Assembly (NCBI GenBank): GCA_022376465.1
Contig: JACDTU010000005.1
Location: 1,538,001-1,602,000 of the forward strand
DNA length: 64,000 bases
Direction: 5' to 3'
From: Cubamyces lactineus
Lineage: Eukaryota > Basidiomycota > Agaricomycetes > Polyporales > Polyporaceae
In this document: positions 35,346-45,786 of the stretch, one piece after another
How positions within the stretch are numbered: the first letter of the stretch is position 1
How the letters are laid out: every line of letters begins with the position of its first letter
Made by a program: the position numbers and the translations under genes
Notes under the pieces: model-generated
Database searches by the model: none
Told to the model about the DNA's origin: nothing
Seen by the model: only the letters and a program-made list of their open reading frames with translations

Positions 35346-36781
35346 ATGGGATCCAGTGATGGCATGTCTCGCCTTGCCCTCAAGCCCGTTCAACGTTTCT
35401 TAACATCTCCATACTAGTTGACTACAACAGCGACCACGATGCCGCAGGAAATCTCATTTCGCCCGATTATGGTTACTTGCCAACCAAGACCGCGAACCTG
35501 GTTTTCATTTCTTTGTTCGCGCTTTCTACAGGTGCGCAATCCGCGAAACGTGTTTTCGGTGGCTGACATCGCGTTCGCAGCCGTTCACATCCTGCAATCA
35601 TTTCGCAGTCGCGCCTGGTGGCTCCTGCCCACCGTTGTTCTTGCTGGCTTTGGCGAGGTCCTGGGCTGGATCGCTCGTGAATGGTCCCATGACCAGCCCC
35701 TGAACGACAACGCATTCCTCATGCAGTAAGCACGTTCCCATTATTCTATTGGAGCATTGCCGATGTGCATCCATCTCGTCTAGGACCGTTGCCTTGATAT
35801 TGTCCCCAACACCCCTAGTGGGAGCATTATTCATCACGTTCGGGAGGATGTCTGCTCGCTTAGGCCAGAGATATAGTCGCCTCAGCCCTAGGCTCTGTGA
35901 GCTTCATTCCGTCCCTGATACAGACTTGGGTGCTGACCTTGACACGATCGGATAGACTCCCGCATCTTCCTGACATGTGTAGGTGCTTCGCCGTTATGTG
36001 ATCCGCGTGGTTCTGATTGGTTTGTAGGATATTGTTGCTCTGTTTATACAAGCCGCCGGGGGCGGAATCGCCGCAAGCACCGACAACGTTAAAACCAGCA
36101 GGATGGTAAATTGACACAACTGCCTCTCGAGGTTCGTCTTTGACGAACTGTGAATAGGGAAGCAACATCATGCTCGCCGGCATCGTCTTCCAACTTGGTG
36201 GGTGTCGTGCTTTGAGGCTGAACCTCGTTTGTCAACCCCAACATACTGACGTACTCGGACACAATCAGTATCTTTGACGGTATTCTCCACTCTTCTGGTG
36301 GAATATCTGGTACGGCGTCATCAAGACCGTCCATTCTCCAGGTCTACCGTAGATGAGACCGAGTACGCCCGTGTGTCCGTCGATTCTCTCAAAGGGCCAT
36401 CCCTCAGGCACCAAAAATCGATGATGCGTCTGGCGATCGCGTTGTGCATCGGGACCACGTTCCTATACATCCGGTTCGGCGATTCCCCTTGGATTGCAGT
36501 ACTGTTTGCTGACTTGCATCTAGGGCCATCTACCGAACGGTAGAACTCGCGGACGGCTGGACAGGAAAAGTCATTCAGACACAATCTTTGTTCAGTAAGC
36601 CCATGGACGAGTCCCCTCCCAGTCCGGAGCGTCGCTGACACGCGCTGCGACAGTTGTCTTCGATGGTGTCATGGTGTTCAGCACGATGCTGATCCTGAAC
36701 ATCTGCCATCCTGGTCTGATCTTACGGGCGCCGCCAGAGCCTCAGGCTCCAGAAGAAACTGTCCCCATGTACCAGACATGA
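35346..36781 (+). CDS. RTA1-like lipid-translocating exporter family membrane protein
   Basis: Predicted 308-aa protein from ten exons (35346-35355, 35418-35531, 35581-35725, 35784-35896, 35956-35978, 36028-36105, 36158-36197, 36269-36473, 36524-36594, 36654-36781). It shows the RTA1 pattern: PDYGYLPTKTANLVF, RSRAWWLLPTVVLAGFGEVLG, a TVALILSPTPLVGALFITFG helix, YSRLSPRLYSRIFLTCDIVAL, FIQAAGGGIAAS, SNIMLAGIVFQL, and AIYRTVELADGWTGKVI before the last helix VMVFSTMLILNICHPG. About seven membrane segments are visible, as in the family. Yeast members affect resistance to toxicants (7-aminocholesterol, RTA1) and sphingoid base movement (RSB1). The first coding exon is only 10 nt. It was chosen because no in-frame ATG exists in exon 2 after the preceding stop, while the 35346 ATG followed by a GTGATG donor gives a perfect phase-1 join. 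Confidence 0.9.
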
Positions 36782-37990
36782 TCGACCTGCGTTTCCTTAT
36801 ATTCACGGACTATTATTTTGCTATTCACTTTCTGCTGCCGACACATTGTAATTAATACGGACTTTCATTGGACTTGATGCTCCACGAGCTGTAGCTAGTA
36901 TCGCGATGTACTAGTTACCGAACTGTGGTTAATATCACTCAGTTCCAGCTCTCACTCGGATAACCATGCGTCTGGGATCGCAAAGACCAGAATAGCTAAG
37001 TGTTGAATGCCCGTTGTGCTTCACGGGCCCGGCGTCATCGTGCATTTATCAGAGAAACTTGGCTTTACCGCCCTCGTCGCCAATGTGGTCAGGACGTATT
37101 AATTGGCTGCTGCGATCGGTCCAAATGGGTTTAGATGTCCAAAACTCTCGGGGGTTCAGAGCGGTCGACATAGTACCCGGATCCGCCCAGGTCGGGATAC
37201 CGATGCTGCAAACTTGCGAGCAGCAACTCGCTCGGTCTCACGCAGGAACGCCGCCTGGGTGCTCACTCCACTCTGAAGTGCTCGTGCCTGTCGCATATAG
37301 TAAATTGTGATCTCAACTCTGAGACAGACTCGCTTTAGACGGCTTTGTACTGTGAGCAGTAGAAGTGAGAGTCAAGTGCTAGCGGCTAGCCCACTCTACA
37401 GCGACATCAAGTATGGGCCTCACCGCGGCAATTACCGTATATCTATATTTGGCAGGCATGTACGTTCCTGCATAGTCGGTTGAGCTTTGTCTGCTCTGCA
37501 CGACGCTGCACTCAACCCGTCTCGCATCTTTGTGCACCTGGCTGCCACCGCGAGGCCTTCCCCTCGTCACACGCCCCAGGCAAACGGTTAGTAGCAGTAG
37601 ATAAGTGTCGATCCACAGCGGCATAGACACAGGGTATAGAGTTCCAGCGATTTGGCCATCGCCTGGGTATTAATCACGTACTGTATATGGGCAACGACGC
37701 GTCTCGCCTCGCAAGTCCAGCTCACCACGAGCGATGAGAACATACGGGTAGAGACTGTATTGAGAAACGAGCGGATAGCCGTATATCATCCTATCATAGA
37801 GTCTGAGCACGGACGGGCGTAGTACGGATGTAGTCAAGTGTGGTATGAGAGAGCCGAATAGGGCTAGCAAAGTAGAGGATACCAGACAGGAGGGAGGATA
37901 CTGTAGGTGAGTAAGCGTCCGTCAACCGACATGCGCAAGAATGTCCCTCCGTAGGTAGTGAACCACGAACAGCGCGCCGTGTTACGACGT
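36782..37990. other. Intergenic region between convergent genes
   Basis: It lies between the stops of the RTA1-like and GPI-type genes. It is AT-richer than the genes, with only short ORFs. I see no element or gene. Confidence 0.4.
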
Positions 37991-39345
37991 TTACTGCAGA
38001 GCAGCAACGAGCGCCAGAAGAGCGCCTGCAAGAGCACCAAAGCTAACAGCGTTCGTCATCGCGCCGTTAGTCGAGCCGTCGGTAGAGGTAGGGTTCGCAG
38101 CGCTAGTCTGACGGGTGCCCGCGGGGACGCCAGAGCCGCTACCAGTCGCATTACCGGAGGCGCTAGAGCCAGAGGAGCCACCGGTAGCCGAGGAGGTTGA
38201 GCTCGGAGGAGCGGCCGAGGCAATGGCCGCGACCTTCGCCCACGCAGCCTTCGCGTTCGTGGCATCATCGCCCTGCTTATAAGGGATGAACGAGACGGCG
38301 CCGGTGCTGTCAAGCTGGACAAGAGCGGTGATGCTGGCAGCGTATTGCGCCTTAGGGTCCTTCGTCGTCGGGCCGGCGAGCGTGTGAGTGCTGTTGTTCT
38401 CGACGTTGATGACGTAGGTCATCGAGCCATCGTCAGGGATGAACGCAAACTCCTGCTGAACGCCCTCAGCCTGGAAGAAGGAGGCCGTTTGGCCATGGGT
38501 GGCAGGGAAGTTCGACCCGTCAGCAGCAGTGTACGTCTGGGACTGGGGCTGGAAGAACGAGACTGTATTACAGTGTGTATTTAGCGGACGAGCAGCAACG
38601 GAAGGGCGCAATAGTGCTTACAGTGGATGACGAAGATATCAGCAGTGCCGGCAGGAAGGTTCGGCACGTTAAGGAAGTGGATGTGGTTCTGGGCAAGTGC
38701 CATGACAGGGTCGTAGTTGTCGGGGTAAGGTGACTTCTCAACGTCCTGCCAATCGAGCGCGGTTGCGTTCGCCGTCTTCAGCTGACCCATGTCGAGGAAG
38801 TAGAGCTCGTTGTGGGAAAGCGCGTAGAAGACGTTCGTATCGTGGTCAAGGACAGTGTTGAAAGACGAAGGATCGAAGTTGCCAGTGGTAACCTTCTGTG
38901 TAGACCATGCCTTGGCCGCGGCATCGTAGATGTGCACGTCGGACGGGTTTGCCTTGTCGGCGTTCATGAAGTAGATAGCGTTGAAGAACTGTGCGAGGTA
39001 ACATGTAGTGTTATCGCCATCGAAGGGACTAGAGTGCTGTGAGCTAGACCGAGGGCGCGTTGTGGCGAAAAGGTTACTTACGGCCGGCCGGACGTGGTGA
39101 TGTCAGTGGCGGAACCTACATTGCATACAACGATGAGTTTGATGATACTATAGACGTTCGACCTCCGCAGCTAGGGACTTACCACTTGTCCACGAATCCT
39201 GCTGGCCAGCACTCCAGTCCTTGCCGTCGAGACCGAAGGCCAAGAGGTTGAAGTCGGCATCGAATGCGACGCAGGGGGAAGAGAAGACGGCCTTGGGGGC
39301 GACGAGGAGGAAAAGAGAGACGACGAGGGTGGGCAATTTGAACAT
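37991..39345 (-). CDS. Secreted, probably GPI-anchored protein of unknown function
   Basis: The protein starts at 39345 with a signal peptide (MFKLPTLVVSLFLLVAPKAVFSS) and ends in a hydrophobic MTNAVSFGALAGALLALVAALQ, preceded by a Gly/Ser/Thr-rich linker. This is the layout of a GPI-anchored cell-wall or plasma-membrane protein. Four coding segments join as GRPPPFDGDNTTCYLAQFFN and FVIHFSFFQPQSQ. The central part has kelch-like short units: VHIYDAAAKAWSTQKV, FDPSSFNTVLDHDTNVFYAL and HNELYFLDMG. It resembles a secreted beta-propeller seen in basidiomycetes, but the ligand and activity are unknown. At least four N-glycosylation sites are visible (for example DNTT and ENNST). Confidence 0.75.
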
Positions 39346-40470
39346 GTCGGACGACGGACTAGGGGAGAAGAGGGAGGTTTGAGAATGAAAAGCGGAGGAA
39401 CGTTGAGCGACGCGAAACCGCTGCCCCCCACGATCCGTCACCGCATCACTGTTCGCCACGTGCTTGCGCTATTCTTGCATCGCAGTCTCGGACGCTGTTT
39501 GGCACTGGATGACTTCCCGTAAGGATTTAGAGACGTCTCTATTTCTCTAGATCATGGCTAAATTCTAAAGCGGGGAGCAAAATATGTCGGAGCTTCGACT
39601 TGGCTCCACTTGCAAACGCCCATCGGCTGCACCACTCCTGCCGCTTAGTCAGCACATTCGGTGCTCACGTATATAGCAATTTGCTGATGGGAAGCCATGC
39701 AAAAGGGCCGGATGTACGGTTTCTGCCCCGATTACCTGCCATTTGTGTCAATTTAGAGACGAACTTCAATCTGGAAGGGGGGGTCGACCCCCCCTTCTAG
39801 ATCGCAAGGTTTAGAGACGAGCGTCTCTCTAGACGGACTTTGAATCTACCTTCGGATCTCAAACGAGCTCCCAAATCCGGCTTGAGCGAGTGATCTAGAG
39901 AAATAGAGTCTCTAAATCCTTACGGGAAGTCATCCACTGTGAGCCTCGGGAGCTCGCGGACATGGATCGCGCTCAACTTGCTTGTGTATCGACCAGGTTG
40001 AAGATGTAGGGTTGAAAAGTATAGTGGCATACAAGCGCGAAAACTACGCCTCCACAATTACGGCATTTTTACAAGGCCATGCAAAGCTTGCCCGGCGCCG
40101 CACAACGTGATGACCGGCAGGCCGCTAACCCCGTTGACACTGCGATCTATTAAGTTCAGGTGAGCAAAGCATAGCCGGCGATGTTCTGAATTGTTGCGAA
40201 TATACTGACACTGCTCGTAGGGGGTATTCAAGACGACAAGCCTGGAGTATGTAACGACTTCACGGTTTTCTCGATCGTGACGCGCAACGGCCATCGCGTC
40301 AGCCTCGCAACTGGTCATCAGTCTTGTCATTGGCGACGACGCATATGCATTGTGCATTTGCTATCTCCTGCCACGATTCCTGCTTTCTGGCTATATTCCG
40401 ACCTTCGCCTTTGCTTTCGCGCTTCTAGCTCCCGACTCCGACGCTCTAATAGTCGTTCATACGAGTCACC
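39346..40470. other. Intergenic region holding a MITE
   Basis: It contains the 39508-39934 non-autonomous DNA transposon listed separately and otherwise no coding signal. Confidence 0.45.
39508..39934. mobile_element. MITE-like non-autonomous DNA transposon, 427 bp
   Basis: The terminal inverted repeats are 39508-39554 and 39891-39934. Both read inward from GATGACTTCCCGTAAGGATT and continue to CTCTAGATCA. They differ only by a 3-nt insertion in the left copy. The element is flanked on both sides by CACTG (39503-39507 and 39935-39939), a clean 5-bp target-site duplication. TTTAGAGAC occurs four times, at 39526, 39752, 39810 and inverted at 39908-39916, like subterminal transposase-binding repeats. 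The middle carries a perfect G7/C7 palindrome. There is no transposase ORF. Superfamily is unassigned; a CACTA-like reading of the ends (CACTGG/CAGTGG) is possible but fits less well. Confidence 0.88.
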
Positions 40471-41265
40471 ATGACGGTATTAAAGTCCGAACGATACTCT
40501 CGATGCAGTCAGCGCATTTCGCGCAGAATACAACTCCGCTTCTCTCTCAAGCCGGTCCGACCTACCCTGAGGCATAGCCAGTCTACCAAGGTGTACCTCA
40601 CGGACAAGTCTTGCAGTCTTCCTGCAGGTCACATTGACACCGCACAACCGCCCACTGATAACTTCCCAACAACATTGCCTATTCAGAGGAGCCCCCTCAC
40701 ACGCACATCAAACCTCACCGCATCTCTCCTTCCCCTTTCGTTCGCCCAGCAACGGAGGGACATTCGTGAGCGTCAGGAAGGCTTCGAGATGAGGGGAGAT
40801 CCGACGCCATTCGCCGTCCGCAGTCAAACGCTGCTACCACTGGACGTAGCCTTCGCACGGGATGATATTAGGAGGAGGCACGAGGAATTCGAGACCCACA
40901 TCAGCCCAAATTCAGCACCAGCACCCGCTATGGACGCCCTGAATCATTTCTCCCGGGTGTTCAGGACAGGCCCAATGTCACCTCCAGGATCGCTCAACAT
41001 CTCTGCGCCTCATCGTAGCCATCCCGCCGGCTCTTCACCTTCATCTGTATACTCTCAGAGCCGCAGCTGGAACGACCTATCCATTCCTGACGATTCTCTC
41101 TCATCCGCGGATTCTCATTCGTTCGCCAGCCTGGTAGCAGCCTATTCCTCCAGGAGCGTTACATCCGACCACTTCGAGCCGGACGAGGCCAGGAGTTTCC
41201 CTTCGACAAGCTCCTTCGACGAAGAGAGCTTCATGCGGATCGCCGAGACTTCCTTGGGCTGGTGA
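40471..41265 (+). CDS. Hypothetical Ser/Arg-rich protein
   Basis: A single open frame of 264 codons beginning with ATG. It has no recognisable domain, signal peptide or membrane span. Composition changes midway: the first 90 residues are basic and the rest are Ser-rich with an imperfect repeated RRRDIRERQEGFE/RRRHEEFETH motif. The C terminus FDEESFMRIAETSLGW is acidic. The length of the open frame in GC-rich DNA is the main support, so it could be an untranslated or spliced piece of something else. Confidence 0.35.
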   Translation: MTVLKSERYSRCSQRISRRIQLRFSLKPVRPTLRHSQSTKVYLTDKSCSLPAGHIDTAQPPTDNFPTTLPIQRSPLTRTSNLTASLLPLSFAQQRRDIRERQEGFEMRGDPTPFAVRSQTLLPLDVAFARDDIRRRHEEFETHISPNSAPAPAMDALNHFSRVFRTGPMSPPGSLNISAPHRSHPAGSSPSSVYSQSRSWNDLSIPDDSLSSADSHSFASLVAAYSSRSVTSDHFEPDEARSFPSTSSFDEESFMRIAETSLGW

Positions 41266-41939
41266 CTGGATCAAACGTGCTTTCGGCTTTGCAACTCTTG
41301 TCATGTGCTCTTTGCTTGTCGGAAATTTAGGTGGTCCTCTTGTCATCCGCATAGACGTCTCGCGTCGAACAATCCTATTGAAAGTGGCGGCTCCGCACGT
41401 CCGATCGTGAGTCCTCCTATTGCGCTCTAGACCAACGGGCGCGGTCCGCAGGCGCTGTGGCATTCCTTCCTACTGTAGCTGCTGACGGACGGATCGGCCT
41501 CTTGCGCCACGACGCTAGCCACTCCAACGGCTTTCTTGTCATCCTACTGTGCCTCGGCTGCAGTCCTGCCAGCCGCCCCGGTCCAACGTCGTTCCGGCCC
41601 CTCCCGCGGCCCGAATCGCAAGGACCTCGCAGACCTGCCCGTGCTCCTCCTTCGCCCATTCGAATTCGGCCTACAGTGATCAGTCTCGCCCCTGCCTCTT
41701 TGAGACCGAGCCGCCGGGAATGACAGGGTGTGTCTTCTACCCCTCGCTAAGCTGGGGCGATGCGCTTGTCTTCCGCGCGCAAGAAAGGCGGCGCATCTAG
41801 GTGGCCCGCCCTGCGCAGACCCTTCTGCGGAATCGCTCTGGACGGAGCTCTGGTGGGCTCGGAATCGCAGGAAAATCATACAAACTCGTCGTCTCTGATG
41901 CCCTGCTAATACTCTCTTTCGACCTCATACCCCCTCGTC
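41266..41939. other. Intergenic region upstream of kinase B
   Basis: No gene or repeat was recognised. It must hold the kinase B promoter, although no clear TATA box is visible. Confidence 0.4.
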
Positions 41940-43250
41940 ATGTACCACAGCTCTCACATCCCTGACCTTGTCGGCCATACCATTGACTGCGGCCGTCTAA
42001 GGCTTGTCGACACTCTAGGCTCGGGGTCCAACGGCGTCATATTCCTAGCCGAAGACACTCTGTCCGGCTCGCCACCCGCCCTGTACGCAGTCAAGTGTGT
42101 CGTCCGTGCGGAGAAGGGTTCGCGGCGATACACTCTGCAGCGCCAGGAAATACAGTTCCATAGAGCGCTTTCCCACCATCCCAACGTCGTCACCCTTCAC
42201 CGCATCATTGAAGAGAAGTACTACGTCTTCCTCGTCCTCGACTACTGCGCCGGCGGAGACCTCTTCACCTACCTCCAACGCAGTCGAGAATATCGTGGTG
42301 ACGACGCTTTCATCAAACGGCTGTTCCTGCAGATCGTGGACGCACTGGCGGCGTGCCACGAAGCTGGGGTCTACCATCGCGACCTGAAACCCGAAAACAT
42401 CCTCATCAGCGAAGATGCGCAGCACATATACCTCACCGACTTCGGTCTAGCGACGTCAAATACACACAGCAAAACCTTCGGTGCAGGCAGCTCCCTGTAT
42501 ATGAGCCCTGGTAAATCTGCTTGCTTCTTCGCTGTTTGCGAGATCTCATCCGTTGTCACAGAATGCATCGGTGTTCACCCCGCTCGACCACCGTACGACA
42601 CAAGGGCGAACGATATCTGGGCGCTAGGCGTCATCCTTACCTCCATGATTTCGGGGCACAATCCTTGGAACAACGCGTGCCCCGCCGACGCATGCTACCG
42701 CGCGTACCTACGCAACGACCGCTTTCTCATCGACATGCTCCCCCTATCGCCATGTGCCAACCTCCTCCTTCAACACATCTTCCGTCCCGAGGCCGTCCGC
42801 CGCATAACGCTCGCCCAGATCCACGACGTCGTTGAAGCACTGGACACGTTCTTCATGCGCCCTGCACTCATCGCCAGGGGCGGCGACTACCTCCGCGGCT
42901 CGGCTGAGACGTACTTCGAGGGGTCCCCGTTCGCAGCCTTCTACCTCTCTCCCATGTCGCCCGCAGTGACTCTCGTGCACATGGAAGAGGGCCTCCACGA
43001 GAGGCATAGGAGCGAGGTGTTGGAGACGAGGACAGGAGGAAGGCAGACGCCGTCGAGTGAGGAGAGCGATACGGGCCCGGATACGCCGGAGATGCGCGCG
43101 CAGCAGCCGCAGCTGGAGGTCGTGGACCTTGCGCAGGACCCGTGTATCGCACACTCCATGGAGCTACCGGGAGCGTCGTGGAAGCAGCGGCGATCGATGT
43201 CCCCTGGGAACATTTTACGTCGATTCGTGGACAGGTTCTTTACGGACTAG
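41940..43250 (+). CDS. Ran1/Ksp1-type serine/threonine protein kinase (paralogue B)
   Basis: Predicted 419-aa kinase from two exons, 41940-42510 and 42562-43250. Motifs: P-loop LGSGSNGVIFLAED, lysine in YAVKCVVR, YYVFLVLDYCAGGDLFTYL, YHRDLKPENILI, LTDFGLATS, and SSLYMSPEC with the intron in the Glu codon, as in paralogues A and C. The 51-nt intron is a multiple of three without a stop, so the frame stays open if it is retained; removal is preferred because it restores SPECIG. The C terminus has TPEMRAQQP and then AQDP, a decayed form of the TPETHAQDP motif of A and C. It lies 877 bp upstream of paralogue C on the same strand, a tandem duplication. Confidence 0.9.
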   Translation: MYHSSHIPDLVGHTIDCGRLRLVDTLGSGSNGVIFLAEDTLSGSPPALYAVKCVVRAEKGSRRYTLQRQEIQFHRALSHHPNVVTLHRIIEEKYYVFLVLDYCAGGDLFTYLQRSREYRGDDAFIKRLFLQIVDALAACHEAGVYHRDLKPENILISEDAQHIYLTDFGLATSNTHSKTFGAGSSLYMSPGKSACFFAVCEISSVVTECIGVHPARPPYDTRANDIWALGVILTSMISGHNPWNNACPADACYRAYLRNDRFLIDMLPLSPCANLLLQHIFRPEAVRRITLAQIHDVVEALDTFFMRPALIARGGDYLRGSAETYFEGSPFAAFYLSPMSPAVTLVHMEEGLHERHRSEVLETRTGGRQTPSSEESDTGPDTPEMRAQQPQLEVVDLAQDPCIAHSMELPGASWKQRRSMSPGNILRRFVDRFFTD

Positions 43251-44126
43251 CGGATGTGGTCCTATGTCTTCCGTACGTGACGGTCATCTGCGCGGATGTC
43301 CGTCTTGCTTTGCTTGTATTACTAGTGTCTCCCTCTGCAATTGTTATAACGATAGTCGCATCAAGCGTGCATCTCCACTATCTATCCGGGCGAATTCGTG
43401 AACCGAACTGTGTGATTTAGAGCGATCCGCCTCCGCCTTTCGGTTGCAAGAGTTCACTGGGCCAGATTGCAACGATGATCTTGCTCTTTATTCAAGCTGC
43501 GCAATTATGCGCGACGGCGTGACATGCGGCCATCGCACTGAATTCAGACCGATGTTACCACGCCCCAACATTCGTATGTTTTCTTTGTTCAAGTTAGACG
43601 GTGAGACCACCCAGATACCGTCCGGGTCAATTCCCCAACTTTGCGTAGCCACTACCGTGGGTTGTGGCCTGATTGGGAATTGGACTGGACAACGTAGTCG
43701 GCTCTGCTCGTCGCTCCCGATCCCGCCAGCAAGGTTCGAGCCCTTTGACGCAATACCGACGGTAGTCCTGTGCATACACGCCGCAGAATGCTAGATAGTG
43801 CGCAGGAACAGCGGTAGGAAGCCGACGTATACCGACGTGAAGAAGTCTCGACCCAAGTCTTCGTACACCATGGCACGGAAGTCTGCAGTAGTCGTTAGTC
43901 GAATCCGAACGCATTGCTCGAGCCCAGACCTCGCCATTCCCTCCTTCTACCGTTTCCACAGCAAAATGGCTAGGCCTGCACTTCCGCAGCTGCAGGGTAT
44001 AAGGGCAGCGCAAATTCTGAGCAATTCGCCATCGAGTTCTGTCCGTCTTGCAGGTCAAGCTACCACACCTCTCGCCCACACCTCGCCCTCTTACCCATCT
44101 CTCCAACCACCCCTTCTCCCATCACC
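43251..44126. other. Intergenic region between tandem kinases B and C
   Basis: No gene was recognised. A TATA-like element of kinase C is listed separately. Confidence 0.4.
43998..44003 (+). promoter_or_regulatory. TATA-like element of kinase C
   Basis: TATAAG lies 129 bp before the start codon at 44127. Confidence 0.35.
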
Positions 44127-45505
44127 ATGTGCAACAACGACTCTGCCCCTTGGATCGCCGACTTCCTTGGCGAGACTATCCATAACGGCCAATACCGCCT
44201 CGTCGATGTCCTCGGTGAGGGCGCGTACGGCGTCGTGTTCCGTGCCATCGACGAGAAGTCTGCCACATCCTCCTCGTCTCCAGAGCCAAAGCAGTACGCT
44301 ATCAAGATCATGGAGAAAGCCGACCCCAGGACCCGCCGCTGGCAATACCAGCAGCGGGAAGTCACGGCGCACCTTAGGGTGTCCGACCATCCAAACATCG
44401 TCACTGTTCATGACGTCCTGGAGTGCCCTTACTTCATCTACATCGTCCTCGACTACTGTGTAGGGGGCGACCTCTTCGAGCCCATGCTTGAGCAGATGGC
44501 GTATTGTCGTAACGACGTCCTCCTCAAGAGCATCTTCCTGCAGCTCGTGGACGCCGTGCAGTACTGCCACGATCATGGCGTGTACCATCGAGACCTGAAG
44601 CCGGACAACATCCTGTCCAACGAGGATGGGTCCATCGTCAAGGTCGCAGACTTCGGTCTGTCAACCACAGCCAAGGTCAGCGATACCTTCGGCTGCGGTA
44701 GCTCGAACTACATGAGTCCTGGTCAGTACCCTCTCATCCGCCTATAGTACACGGCAAGTACTCACTTTCTTCAACAGAGTGTATCGGCGAGGACTATGAT
44801 TACCATCCCTATTCGACGGAGGCGAGCGATGTCTGGTCGCTTGGCGTCATCCTCACCAACCTTGTCGCCGGTCGCAACCCATGGGACCACGCCGTGACGA
44901 GCGATAAGAACTACCTCAAGTTCCTCGCCCAGCCGAACTACCTTCGCGAGATGCTTCCCATCTCGCAAGCCACGGCGGACATCCTCTATGCGATCTTCAC
45001 CTCCGACCCCGCGGTCCGCATCTCTCTTCCCAGCCTGCGGGAACGCGTCCTCGCCGTCGATACGTTCTTCATGAGCGCAGAGGAGATTGCTCGTGGCAAC
45101 GCCTTCGTCAAACTGGCTGCTGCTACGTACTCCCCGCCCACCGAGGAGCGTGCCGAGCTCGTGTGCCCGCATCCCACCATGGAGGGCCAGGAGTTTGGTG
45201 GAGTTCTGAAGCAACGGTCTTTGCCGCCTATCGCCACTTTCGTGCATCCGCCAGTCTTCGTCATCTGCTCATCGTCGGGGATCTCGAGCACAAGCGCAAG
45301 CGAAAACTCGTCTTCAAGCTCCAAGGAGAGCGAGGGCCCTATCACCCCGGAGACCCACGCTCAGGACCCGACGAAGCTGGCGGAAGTTCCAGAGCTTGGA
45401 GAGGGAGAGCAGATGGGGGCCGCCATGTTGCCTGGTACCCAGAAGGATCGTTCACTGCCCATGCTCACCATAAACGTCCCGCTGGCTATCGCTGTCGTTC
45501 AGTAG
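44127..45505 (+). CDS. Ran1/Ksp1-type serine/threonine protein kinase (paralogue C)
   Basis: Predicted 440-aa kinase from two exons, 44127-44721 and 44778-45505, with the same phase-1 intron inside the MSP-E motif as paralogues A and B. Motifs: LGEGAYGVVFRA, YAIKIMEKA, FIYIVLDYCVGGDLFEPML, YHRDLKPDNIL, VADFGLSTT, SSNYMSPECIG and DVWSLGVIL. Asn-Asp-Asn in the catalytic loop (PDN) is a mild variant of PEN. The C-terminal 130 residues are Ser-rich and contain GPITPETHAQDP, nearly identical to paralogue A. Nutrient- or development-linked signalling is the role of the yeast relatives; the role here is inferred. Confidence 0.9.
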
Positions 45506-45786
45506 AGGACTCCAATAGAACCCAACCACACACCAATCAACTGGCACATGCCATGCTGTCCGAGTATGGCCAAGTCACGGAGTAAGCCAAAGTTACATGA
45601 CTGAAGCGATTGGCGGATGAGAGAAAGTGCGATTGCTTGATTCAAACTCTACATAGTGGCGAATGAACGACGAAAGGGATAACTTAGTGCTACAATACTA
45701 CGTTCGGAGTTCAGTCACGTCCGTGCCGCAGTTCAACAACCCATACACGCACCAGTCCAGCTGTGACAAACCGGGCTCCGTGGTCA

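Noticed and set aside
39503..39939. CACTA-type transposon reading of the 39.5-kb element
   Set aside because: Ends CACTGG and CAGTGG would be imperfect and leave no flank duplication, whereas CACTG as a 5-bp duplication fits exactly.
43700..43760. GGTTCGAGCC, resembling a tRNA B box
   Set aside because: No A box or cloverleaf could be folded around it on either strand.
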